A DNA stretch of 64,000 nt, taken from Casuarius casuarius (taxonomy: Eukaryota; Chordata; Aves; Casuariiformes; Casuariidae). Below are positions 28,901-38,066 of the stretch, in pieces. The stretch spans positions 852,022-916,021 of the forward strand of contig PTFA01000035.1 of NCBI GenBank assembly GCA_003342895.1, given 5' to 3'. How positions within the stretch are numbered: position 1 is the first letter of the stretch; every line of letters begins with the position of its first letter. The notes beneath the pieces are model-generated. The model was given only the letters and a program-made list of their open reading frames with translations, did no database searches and was not told the DNA's origin. Made by a program: the position numbers and the translations under genes.

Positions 28901-29457
28901 TTCTACATCCAGTATTGGAGAGAAACTGAGGTGTTCTGAATTGCTTCCAAGCCTGGTTTTACCTCAAAACAACCTTCGCAGAGGCAGCAATCACAACAAG
29001 ATCTTTCTCAGCACATCATGTCTGGCTCCAGTTGAGCAGAGGAAAAAACACAGTATTTTTAGGATGCTTCAGTCATACAGTAGCTGAAAGCTTTGCTTCC
29101 CAAAAAACCACAAGCAAATAGCTTTTCCTAGGCCTCTAATTCTATCTCTTTAAAATGTTAGTTTACAGTAATTTTTCTTAATATAGGGCTATAATGGTGG
29201 CTGTTACGATGGCTTCATGTTTCAGTGAATACTGGCTTTGTCTTGTTCCATATTCAATCTCTCCGGATGATAAGTTTTATTATGCGCATTGACAGAAGTC
29301 AATGTCTGTTTGTTATTTCGGTTTTATATGTTACCAAGCCTGAGCACAGAGAAATTAAGTTGTTAGCTCTATTATGATGCAGTTTGGATATGAAAAAGAA
29401 AAGAGAGAAAGTAAAATGGGCCAAAAAACCATCAAAATACATAGCAACAAGCATTAA
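19986..29457. other. Non-coding stretch, nothing recognised
   Basis: A long AT-rich region. It contains a 17-base T run at 21303-21319, short A/T runs, a CAACAA run near 23632-23645 and an AATAAT run near 24218. Open frames (the longest is 99 codons, on the minus strand at 21635-21934) show no domains or splice context. A mildly GC-rich patch lies at 24500-25600 with overlapping frames on both strands. Confidence 0.5.
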
Positions 29458-29996
29458 GGGTTTGACTGTAGCTCAAAGAATGAACCAGATTTGCAACACA
29501 ATAGAAATGGGAGGAAGCTTTATAGGGGCATTGAATTTAGAAGAAAACATTTGCAGGAGAAGGAATTAAATGTTCTGAAGAACTTCTGGGACAAAATAAA
29601 GCGAAATGCTGAGTGTGAAGGCTTGTCAGATTCAGGGATGTATTCCAATGGGGATTTGTACTGAACGCTCAGAGAAAGGGATCACAAAGAACTTCAGCAA
29701 GAACAGTCACGCCTGAGCCAGATACAAGTCATCTGTAGAGGTATGGCAGGCTACTTGGAGGAGCAGCGCTCCACAGGGCAGGAATGCATAATTATAAGTC
29801 TGGCAAAGTGATTTTATGCAGGCACTGCGAAAATTGGAGCGAACGCCTAGGACAAACGGGTAAAGCAAAAACTGTTGCAGCTAAATCCTGTGAGATATAC
29901 CTTAATAGGAAAAGGCTAGACAAGAAGAGGCTATATTACAAATGCTCGTTCTGTGAACATAACACATCTTTCATACTCTCTAAGACATATACATAA
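29458..29996 (+). pseudogene. Possible broken coding relic (coiled-coil then CxxC pairs)
   Basis: One frame is open from 29458 to 29811 apart from a single TGA at 29662-29664. It reads as a charged, helix-prone product on both sides of that stop (KHLQEKELNVLKNFW before it, KELQQEQSRLSQIQ after it). A different frame, open to 29996, then gives two cysteine pairs (CRHC and CSFC) about 45 residues apart, spaced like a zinc ribbon. The change of frame and the internal stop would make this a decayed copy. Against it, the strand is purine-rich, which by itself yields Lys/Glu-rich frames with few stops, and no splice sites or poly(A) tail frame the block. No gene was recognised. Confidence 0.22.
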
Positions 29997-31563
29997 ACCT
30001 GCAGTATCATTTGAACAACTCTATTCTCAGTGCTGTACAAAGTCCTTGGCTTTCAGTAAAACCTGAATCGACCTCTGAATCAGTGATCCACTGTCTCTTT
30101 TCATTTTTTTAATTTATTTTTTCTCTGCAAATAATCTTGCCCTATAGCGTATTTCTTATGATAGGTTTACTAGTAATCCAACCATTTATATTATTATATT
30201 TTATTAATAATACCATAACAAAAAATCTCTGTGTGCCTGCTATCTTGAGGTAGGGAACACAGGTTCTGTTTCAGATGAAGGCTCATGATGGAGCATGAGG
30301 CAGAACCAGCCTGGAAAAGGAGCTAAAGATGGCCAGTGGTTACAGCTTGACGTCCACGGTATAGAAATGCAGGAATTAGTATATTTAATTTTTAGGCTCG
30401 CCTGGTATTGAATTAATTCCGAGCTGGAAAACACAATCTTCCTTTTATTCCTCCATAGATAGTAAACTCTAAAAAGTAGTGCATGCAGGGAGTCTCTCAA
30501 TGACACTTGCAGGCTTGGAAGTCTTATAAACTTGTAAACCACCTGCAAGTGGCTCTTTGAGAAGTGGTACTGCCGGATGCTGGGCAGTGGAGAAGGTGCA
30601 TTTTTCCCCCATTGACAAGGTGAAGAAAAGGCAATATGTGACTTCTGGCATCCCCGAACTGTCACAGTTAGTGAGCTCAGTACTACGATGGACTGTTTTC
30701 CTGTCTAAAAGGTTACTCACTATCGTCTAGGGCATCAAGTAATTTGGTGTGAAATTAGGATGTTTGTGGATGCAAGGTGCTTTTAAAGCAGGCTAACTAC
30801 AGCTGTCCCTGTATAGCCTCCTTAGGTAGGCAAAAAATAAAATGCTTTCTCTTAATTAATCCTTTTCACTTTCTGTTTTCAGACTGCATGGAAACACTTG
30901 ATAAATTGGCTCAGATTACATTGAGTGTTATTGTACTTTTAAAATTACTTTAATAACTGCTTCCTCCTAAAATTGGTAATCACTTCTGCAACATAATCTG
31001 AAATGAATGAGGAGATAGTGCTAATAGCATTAATTATATTCCCTCCAAAACACCCTGAACTTTAAAATGCATTGCCAGCAGAAAAGTCACTGCTCGGAGA
31101 AGTGGCATGCTAATGATGGACAAATGATGAGTCCACTAATGAGAAAGTGGCAACGTGTGCAAGATGCAGCGTCTGCTGGCATGTAACTCTCAGGGCATCC
31201 CCACTGTGCTCCCACTAGGATCTGCCTTTAGTTAGGTGGTTTTTAAAGAGGATTGTACACAGGCCCGGTCAGAAAACTTGCCTGCTTATATTTACCATGC
31301 AAATAGATGGTCATAGGGAATAAGGATGGAGTGGTAAATACTGTTTTACATCTGTCTTGCAGAGATACAACTATTCTGTGAAGACTTCTTGATAACCGTT
31401 CCCTACTAAGTAGACTAACTTTGTTAAAGGGATGGGGAGTAAAAGGAACAAGGGAAACATTATTTTAGGCTGTATGCTGAAAGCCTTATTACCAATATTG
31501 GTGAACACAGAAGGCAGTAACCAGTGATATACATTTAAAAATGCAGCTGTGAGGCTGGGGTCC
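29997..31563. other. Non-coding stretch, nothing recognised
   Basis: It contains a 141-codon minus-strand frame at 30240-30665. That frame lacks domain features, splice context and a convincing codon pattern, and is treated as chance. The rest is AT-rich. Confidence 0.5.
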
Positions 31564-31645
31564 TTTTTTTTTTTTTTTTTTTTTTTTTTNNNNNNNNNNN
31601 NNNNNNNNNNNNNNNNNNNNNNNNNNNNNNNNNNNNNNNTTTTTT
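31564..31645. other. Assembly gap inside a poly(T) run
   Basis: 26 T bases (31564-31589) are followed by exactly 50 N (31590-31639) and 6 more T. The round number of N marks a placeholder gap, and the true length is unknown. The short frames that appear to cross it on either strand, made of Phe or Lys runs, are artefacts. A long T run like this can be the poly(A) tail of a minus-strand retrocopy, but nothing recognisable lies to its right. Confidence 0.97.
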
Positions 31646-33981
31646 CCTTTTGCTGGTGCTTTTCCAGGAAAAGAATGTGGAGGAATTACAAACACACCAC
31701 CAATGTTCTTTATATGTATCTAGGTACCTGATAAAAACCAAAAACATTGCCCTAAGAAGTTACATATCTCTCAGATTCCAACAGAGTTTTAACAGACATT
31801 GGGATTTGCTATCGCAATCCACCCACTGTGCTTCTGGTAAATGAACTGCTGCAGTAGACACAAAAATATCACCTATCAGTTAGCTATGGCATTCAAAGAC
31901 TACGTTTACTTTTATAAGATTCATTCTGTAAAAATGTCTCCATTTACTGCAGTCAGTAAGGTATAAAAGATATGAATATTACTTATGCTTCAGTTGAATC
32001 ACATTTGGAAACTAAAATTCTGCTGTGTAACAAAACCAAGCTATCAAAAATCAGATTTATGAGGGAGAAATAAACAGAAGGCAAGAAAACAGCATTGCTC
32101 ACAAGATTTATAAGTAATATACATCCAATAAAGTATGTTATAAAATAAAATGATCCAACATCAACAAAAAACAACTAAAGTGTGTCAGATTTACACATAT
32201 CTTTCTTCTCCTAGAACTTGTAGTTGGATTTTTACTACATATTTTAACCTCAGTGCTCTCTCTTGTTGAACCACTCAACAAGGAAATATTTCAGAGAGCT
32301 TTGCACTGGCTCTCAGGAAAAGAGAATGAAGAATAGGAGAATTTTCCTGAACCATCACCTTTTATTGAAAAAATGTCTATGGTGATTGCTATGTTTTTCT
32401 TGGAGATAAATGCAAAATATCTGGAAAGACAAATTACAGGTGTGGAGCTATTTGTTCAATAGGTCAATGATTTTTTTTAAGTTTGATGTCCTCTACTCCC
32501 ATACAGGGATTAAAGCTCCTACAAAAGCATGCAGTGAAGACTGATTCAGACATGCAAGCAAAAGAATGACACAGAACTGTAGCAGCCGGAGCAAATGGCA
32601 AGTCACATTGCATATTTATGATAATGCATTGCTGGAAAATTAATTTTCACTGTGTGGGTGCAGGGCTCAACGCTGAGTGCCGTCGGACACCGTTGCTCTG
32701 ATAGGCCCTGATAGGGCCTGTATTAGTAAGAAGTCTGGGAAATTTTGTCTTGCCAGGCACCTTGCTTGAACCTGATGCCCTCAGGCTCGTATCTGACATA
32801 TACTGCAGAGGAGAGGCCATTGACTGAGCTATCTGCCGGAAAAAGAAGGTAACACCTTCCTTTGGCTCCCTTTCTTTGATAGTTGTGATAAAAGTGAAAA
32901 GAAGGAGCTATTTTGGCCTCTCCAGAAATTTTTCTTTCTTTAACCTACCAATGCAGGTGCGTGGGTATCCTACACCATACAATGCATCCACTGAGACTGT
33001 CCTGGCAACAGCGACAAGCAAGGTTTGCTTGCTGCTCATTTCAGTTCCAAATTTTAAAAACCCAGTGCTATGTCAGGGCATCCCACATCTTCCGGTGTCT
33101 GCAGACGCAAATAACTGTCAAATTAGAAAATTGCCCAAAGAGGATATATTCGAGTCCCTGCATTCTGTTGGGGTTAAGCCAAACTACACTCCAGCCCGCT
33201 GAATGGCCTTGCAACCATAACAGTTATATAACCCCAGCTATTTCCATGTTCCCAGCACTAATCTGCCCTGTTTTCCCTCTCGTCCCTCTCAACAGGAAAA
33301 CAGATCTCCAACAGTCAGGCTTTAAATGTCATGTAACCAACAGATTACTAGAAGATTAAATGCTGAGGTTATCCATAAAAGTTTTCCTTAACAGCAGTTA
33401 GAGAATTGTTTCATTTATCACCAAACTATATTGAAAAATAATCAATCCAAATCCCAAACCTGATTTCATCAATTCGTTGTGAAATTTCTAACCTGGATCA
33501 TTTATCTATTAATTGTTCTCCACATATGGATTTCAAGATTCATTCTGTTTTATTAAAAAAAAGTTTTGCTAGAGGTCAATGATAGCCTTCGATCAATCTA
33601 TACATAAAATATTAATTTGACTGAATAAGCTAGCACTGACCAATAGCAGTAATTGTATTATAATTGGCAATAGTTAGCAATAGTACTGATAAATTGTATT
33701 TTATACTTTCTTCATCTGAAGTGATATAAGAATATGGTTGCAACCAGTCCAAAGATCCTCTTGTGACTTATGAAAAGCAAGAATAATGTTCTACAAACCC
33801 CATTTTTGTGTGTATTTCGCTATGAGAGAGTCATTCCAAATGTACATTTGATATTTTGACAAAGGCACAATCCTATTCTGAAAAGAGTTTTGCATAGAGC
33901 TGTATATTTTTTATGGTATTTCTCTGAAAAAAAAAGATATTAAAATAATAGCAATATGTTCTCAGTGACAATCACACAATA
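31646..33981. other. Non-coding stretch, nothing recognised
   Basis: Overlapping + frames of 108 and 148 codons at 32876-33359 share the same DNA in different phases, which argues against either being real. No repeat family was recognised. Confidence 0.45.
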
Positions 33982-34164
33982 TTGCAAGCACGAAAGGATC
34001 AAAGCCTTCCAATCACTCTTTCAGCAGCTGTAATTGAAGGAGATTGCTATACATTAATCAGATGCAACAAGGTTATTAAAGATCTGATGAAATTTAAGAG
34101 CTTATCTGAAAAAAAACCAGATTGCCTTGTTCACTACATTGCCAGCGATGAGTTTTTAAAATAA
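33982..34164 (+). other. Possible exon relic, function unknown
   Basis: A good acceptor-like tract ending TCACTCTTTCAG lies at about 34012-34025. The frame after it continues open to a TAA, followed at once by AATAAAAG. The reading (including KVIKDLMKFKSLSEKKPDCL) is protein-like but short. It lies about 1.1 kb upstream of the HEAT-like exon candidates and could be another exon of the same decayed gene. No start, donor or homologue was recognised. Confidence 0.2.
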
Positions 34165-35258
34165 AAGTTTTCTATTCCTATGTAGCACCCACTATCATCT
34201 TTAATCCTCAGAATAGTGTCATCGCCATATGTCAAGCTTTTCCTATAAATCTATTCTCAATAGAATTTTTTTCACTCATTCAGTTTTAAGAAACTCCAAT
34301 CCCAAGTTTCTGATGAGATGGTATTTTTCTGCCAGGTAGAAGTTCAAAGAGAAGCTTGAGTATTTGGTAAGCCTTAATAAAGGTGGAATATTGACACTGT
34401 GTTGTTCATCACAGACTTCTTTCAGTGTTTTTGTTACGGATCTCTTTCATCATATGGGAAGAATGAAACAGATGTGTCTGAGGATTAGTGTCAGAGAAGT
34501 TTGTATCACCAAACCCTCTTCAAGCACCTCAAGAAATCCCAAGAGCCACAAATGGAGGTCTGCCGTCAGAGGATGCGGTATTTATAGTCTCTTTTCATGA
34601 ATGATAGTGAATTGATCACACAGGAAGAAGTGCAGAATTTCTTCAAAAGGATAAAAGGAAAAGCAGAAAAGTCAAATACCACATGAAAAGGGGAAGATTG
34701 TGGTGATATTTAAATTTTTCAAAGAAAATTCCAAAGGAAAAAAAAAAGATTACTTTGAGAACTTCATTAGAATGAGTTGGAAATATCACATACATACCCA
34801 GCAAAAAGTTGGATTAATAGCTGCTGCAGCTGTCATGAAGTATTCAATGTAAGTGCTATAGCCTCATCTTCAGCATCCTGTATGCATGTGAGTGGGGGCT
34901 AAGGAAACAGCATTCGGAAGCTGCTGCCTTCAAACTGAAATACTATACAATACTGTAGAGTGTATACTATGCTTTGCACATGGTTAATGAGAGATAAATA
35001 CCATTTGTCAGTGTGCAGCATAACTAGAATTGTACCTGTTGTAACTAAACAAAGAAAACTGGGATAAATAAAGGAAGACGGACAAAGCCCGTGTTGCAGA
35101 AACTCATATCAGTTCCCTGGATCAGAACCCCTGGATTAATGAGTGGGAACAGGTAGGATAAATGAACACAGAGGGTATGGTGTTGCTTTCAAGCAGCCTG
35201 AGATATGCAAGACTACTGATCTGTTTCTACAGTGAGTAATGTTTATTCATCCCTGCAG

Positions 35259-35519
35259 TGCTGCTTTTTGGTGTTTTGGACCTTCAGATGGATCTGGGCA
35301 CGGAAGCTGTTACAAAATTGACCTTACCGATAGGAAAAGCCATCATCATCTCAGCTGCAGGAAATGCAGGAAACATGATGACCTGCTATTCGGAGCAGGT
35401 TATAGAAGTCTGCAGAAGAATTCTTCCAGAATTGTTGACAGTTCTTCATAAAGAAAATAATGCTAGCATAAGAACAAAAGGAATTATAATCAGAGCTATA
35501 AGTGACACAGCAAAGACAG
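35259..35519 (+). CDS. Candidate internal exon, HEAT-like repeat protein
   Basis: A 261-base candidate exon between a fair acceptor (TTCATCCCTGCAG, ending at 35258) and a GT donor at 35520-35521 (AAGACAG|GTTTCT). It is open throughout in the phase that begins with two bases completing a codon and leaves one base over, so it is phase-symmetric. The product has a hydrophobic helical first half, then ILPELLTVLHKENNASIRTK, which fits the HEAT pattern (LxPxLLxxL, a turn with N, then xxRxK and a second helix). The one leftover base joins in phase with the next candidate exon at 35833. The donor is weak. No upstream exon of matching phase was found. Family not recognised; it could be a live exon or part of a recently dead gene. 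Confidence 0.42.
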
Positions 35520-35832
35520 GTTTCTTTTGACATTCAGAGTTGTCTGGCAGTGTGGTGTGAGATAAAAGCATCTGCATGACACAAAAGAATTTCAGGATTC
35601 TGCAAATCTACAGTTTACTTCTCTTGGCAGTTTAGGAGGAAGACACTGGGAAATAAGAACATGTGTAAAATAATACCTTTTTAAATCTAATTTTTTTTTA
35701 AATTATGATGATCTATATTCTGCTTTTAGTTTCTTTGGTAGAAAATCTAGAGAAAATCTATTGGTTTTGAAGTGATTGTTCTGGGTCTGTCTTGATGTAA
35801 AATGAGAGCTGAATTTTGTCCTCTGTCTTCAG

Positions 35833-35919
35833 GAGCAGGACTCGGTCTTCATGCTGTTAGCTCCCATCCCTTAATACTCCATGAAAGCCATACTGAGTGC
35901 CTTGAAGCTTTGTGCAATG
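35833..35919 (+). CDS. Candidate internal exon, continues HEAT-like repeat
   Basis: An 87-base candidate exon after a strong acceptor (a TTTTGTCCTCTGTCTTCAG tract ending at 35832) and before GT at 35920-35921 (CAATG|GTTAGC). Its first two bases complete a Gly codon with the base left by the exon at 35259-35519. The joined product then reads GAGLGLHAVSSHPLILHESH and further helix-prone residues. If the donor is not used, the frame stops at TAG 35922-35924. The 313-base intron would be ordinary for a bird. Twelve bases after the donor begins a 24-base A run. No identity was recognised. Confidence 0.4.
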
Positions 35920-35931
35920 GTTAGCAATATC

Positions 35932-35955
35932 AAAAAAAAAAAAAAAAAAAAAAAA
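35932..35955. repeat. Poly(A) run, 24 bases
   Basis: An uninterrupted A run just after the candidate exon at 35833-35919. It could be simple slippage or the tail of a + strand retroposed sequence. No target-site duplication was seen, and the upstream sequence has splice-like features, which a processed retrocopy would lack. Confidence 0.85.
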
Positions 35956-36183
35956 GATAAACATAAGCACGAGAGAATGCTTTTCTTTATGTTCCTAGAT
36001 GCATTTTAGAGAAGAAAGAAATTTCCTTCCACCAGGAGGGAAATTGCTTTGTGGCTAAAATGACATTAGACTGTCTCCTATGAATTCTTTCAAAGCACAG
36101 AACAACAACAGGGAAAAAGAGAGCAAACAAATACTCCTTGTAAATAGATTTGAAAAATAAAACATATTTTACAGTATATACTT

Positions 36184-36545
36184 CAGAAATTTTGAAGTCA
36201 GAAGGAACCGTCAGACCTCCTGCATAGTAACAGGCCATAGATCTTTCTTGAATTAATTCCTGTTTAATAAAACTTAATAACAACAATAGCAGTCTGGATT
36301 TAAAGTACCAAGAATTTTGGAGAATCCGCTGCCTTACTTGGTAAGTGGTTCTAAAGGCAACTACCCTTATTGACAAAAATGTGCACTGGATTTCTGCCTT
36401 GAACTGGTCTAGCTTCCACTTCCAGCTACTGGATTTTGTTATATCTTTGTCTGCTGTATTGGAAAGACTTTTACTGTTGAACACAACCCCCAAGGCATAT
36501 GCAGACTGTGAACAAGACATACGTTACCCTTTATAAACATACGTG
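36184..36545 (-). mobile_element. CR1 LINE, 3' fragment in antisense
   Basis: The + strand reads as the reverse complement of a CR1 3' end of the older type common in turtles, crocodilians and birds. It shows AGAAGGAACC, TCAGACCTCCTGCATAGTAA, CAGGCCATAGATCTTTCTTG, then AGAATCCGCTGCCTTACTTG, then AGCTTCCACTTCCAGCTACT and GACTGTGAACAAGACA. These match, in order, antisense blocks such as 'CTAGTCTGACCTCCTGTAT', 'CACAGGCCATAGAA', 'GAATCCACCACATCCCTTGG', 'GCTTCAACTTCCAGCCATTGG' and 'ACTGTGATCAAGTC'. A minus-strand frame of 177 codons that overlaps it is a chance frame in this non-coding 3' region. Confidence 0.8.
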
Positions 36546-36711
36546 CTTCTTCTGTAAAAGGATGAAAAACTCTGTCTATTCAGCTTATCAAAGCACAGGT
36601 TAAGACTTTACTTGGAATAATATTTGAACCTAACATAATTACTTGAAAGGGAAAAAGAGTATTCAAGTGAGCTGAAGAATGAAATAGGTGTACAATACTT
36701 TATTTTTTCAG

Positions 36712-36865
36712 GTATCGATAACCCGTTCAGGTCCGGATGAGTTGCAAACTGGGGCTTTCTCCCTAACGGAGAGCAGCCACGACTTGTTTCTTGCAAGCGG
36801 AGAGGAATCCGACTGCAACTCAGGAGAGAGCAAGCTGGGTGGCAAGGAAGGCAGTGAAAATACAG
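36712..36865 (+). CDS. Candidate internal exon, acidic Ser-rich segment
   Basis: A 154-base candidate exon with a textbook acceptor (TACTTTATTTTTTCAG ending at 36711) and a consensus donor (ACAG|GTAAGT at 36866). It is open in phase 0 and leaves one base over. The encoded segment is polar, with SGPDELQTGAFSLTESSHD followed by a Ser/Glu/Asp/Gly-rich part including ASGEESDCNSGESK, such as is found in disordered tails of signalling or cytoskeletal proteins. Third positions hold several CpG codons unlike the flanking AT-rich DNA. Its leftover base joins in phase to the piece at 38029. It does not join in phase directly to the exon ending at 35919, so it may belong to another gene or need an unseen exon between. 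Gene not recognised. Confidence 0.45.
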
Positions 36866-38028
36866 GTAAGTGAAAGTAATCCCTATTAGCTGGCACCTTG
36901 AATGTGTTCTCATCCATGCATCAGCCCACCTACAGATAGTGCAGACTGATCCCTCTGTGCATTTCTGGCAAAGGGTACAAAAACAGTTGCCATTTACCTT
37001 TTCTGGCAGAGGTAGAAATGTAGATGAAAAGCTGTCCACCATCTCACCCTGCCACCCTCTAGGTACCTGCTCCCTTCTATCCAAAGAAAGAGGTGCAGTG
37101 GAATAATATTTGTGATGAACGCAGGACGAAACAAACTGGAGGAGTGCTTTTTTGTTATTCTCCACGTTTACTCCTACGGTTCTGCTGACACTGACAGCAG
37201 ACAAGGTTCAAGCCCCTTAACTGTCTTACATCTCATTAGAAGGCTAACTTAATTAAAGGTGATGTGTGCATCTGTAAAGGGCTTACCTGGGAAAAGCACC
37301 TAAGACTTAACTCCAGAAATGCTAATATTATTCATGGTTATGTATTGCGCTGTGGTTTCCCCCACACCACTTACTGCAGAAACAAAGTTACGTATATAGC
37401 AAAGTTGTTATATATATTCTAAGGGTCACTGCAGCCCAGGAAAAACAGAGTACTCTTCTTGGTTACTAAAGGTATCTTGCTTTGGCTTATGTGCAAGTTC
37501 TGAGCCCTTAGAAACAAGAACATTGTACATATTTGTCTCTTCTGATGCTCCCAGACCCTGGGGGTTACTGTAAAATAAAAAATAGATAATTCTGTTAGGA
37601 CAGGATACTGTCTGCGTTACAGTAATAAATATGTGAACTGATAAATAAAAAATCATTGTGCAAAACTCTTCGCAATAACTATTTTTAGTGGAAGACAGAA
37701 CAGGGAGCAGATTTTCATAGCGTTTTCTGAAAATAAGGATTAATAATTTCCAGGATAGTAAAGTAGAAAAAAATAACCTGAAGCCAAACATAGAAGCCAG
37801 GCACACAAGCCATCCTACAAATACAAGTACCACAGTAATGGCAATCCTGGGCAAACTAGCCAAAAATGGGAAATGCAGAGGGCAGAATGCAAGCCCTGCA
37901 TTGCATTTTTGTGGAGAATGTAGAAGAAAAGTTGAATGGCCATCACACAAGCCTACATGATCTGCACGCAAAATCTTCTATGAGTGTTAAGTACACAATA
38001 AAAGCAGAGGCTCAAATTTTTTTTCCAG
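36866..38028. other. Putative intron, nothing else recognised
   Basis: This lies between the two candidate exons above and below. It holds a 181-codon minus-strand chance frame (37426-37971) and the antisense shadow of the 36712 exon. No domains were recognised in either. Confidence 0.35.
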
Positions 38029-38066
38029 GACATCCTTGCACACAAGATATGCTTAATATATGTTGA
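38029..38066 (+). CDS. Candidate terminal exon, short C-terminus with TGA
   Basis: A strong acceptor (CTCAAATTTTTTTTCCAG, ending at 38028) is followed by 38 bases. In the phase left by the exon at 36712-36865 these give G|HPCTQDMLNIC and stop at TGA 38064-38066. An AATAAA-like hexamer lies downstream at about 38348 (GTAATAAACAC). The match of phase, acceptor and stop is suggestive, but so short a coding piece could be chance. If real, it ends the protein 12 residues after the acidic segment. Confidence 0.25.

Noticed and set aside
30240..30665. 141-codon minus-strand frame
   Set aside because: No domains, no splice sites, and an overlapping second frame on the same strand.
31489..31747. Frames with poly-Lys or poly-Phe crossing the N gap
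   Set aside because: They consist of translated homopolymer and N placeholder.
32876..33359. Overlapping + frames of 108 and 148 codons
   Set aside because: Two phases open over the same DNA, with no motif in either. Chance is the simplest reading.
35987..36520. 177-codon minus-strand open frame
   Set aside because: It overlaps the non-coding 3' region of an antisense CR1 relic and has no CR1 ORF or other domain features.
36572..36660. Possible second, sense-oriented CR1 beginning CTGTCTATTCAGCTTATC
   Set aside because: The opening resembles a CR1 phrase (TCTATTTAGCTTAACAAAG) but the resemblance fades within about 40 bases.
36608..37204. 198-codon minus-strand open frame, longest in the window
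   Set aside because: It runs antisense across the well-spliced + strand exon candidate at 36712-36865 and shows no domain or start context of its own.
37426..37971. 181-codon minus-strand frame with hydrophobic stretches
   Set aside because: No family resemblance and no splice context. The Leu/Phe-rich text is expected from T-rich sequence on that strand.
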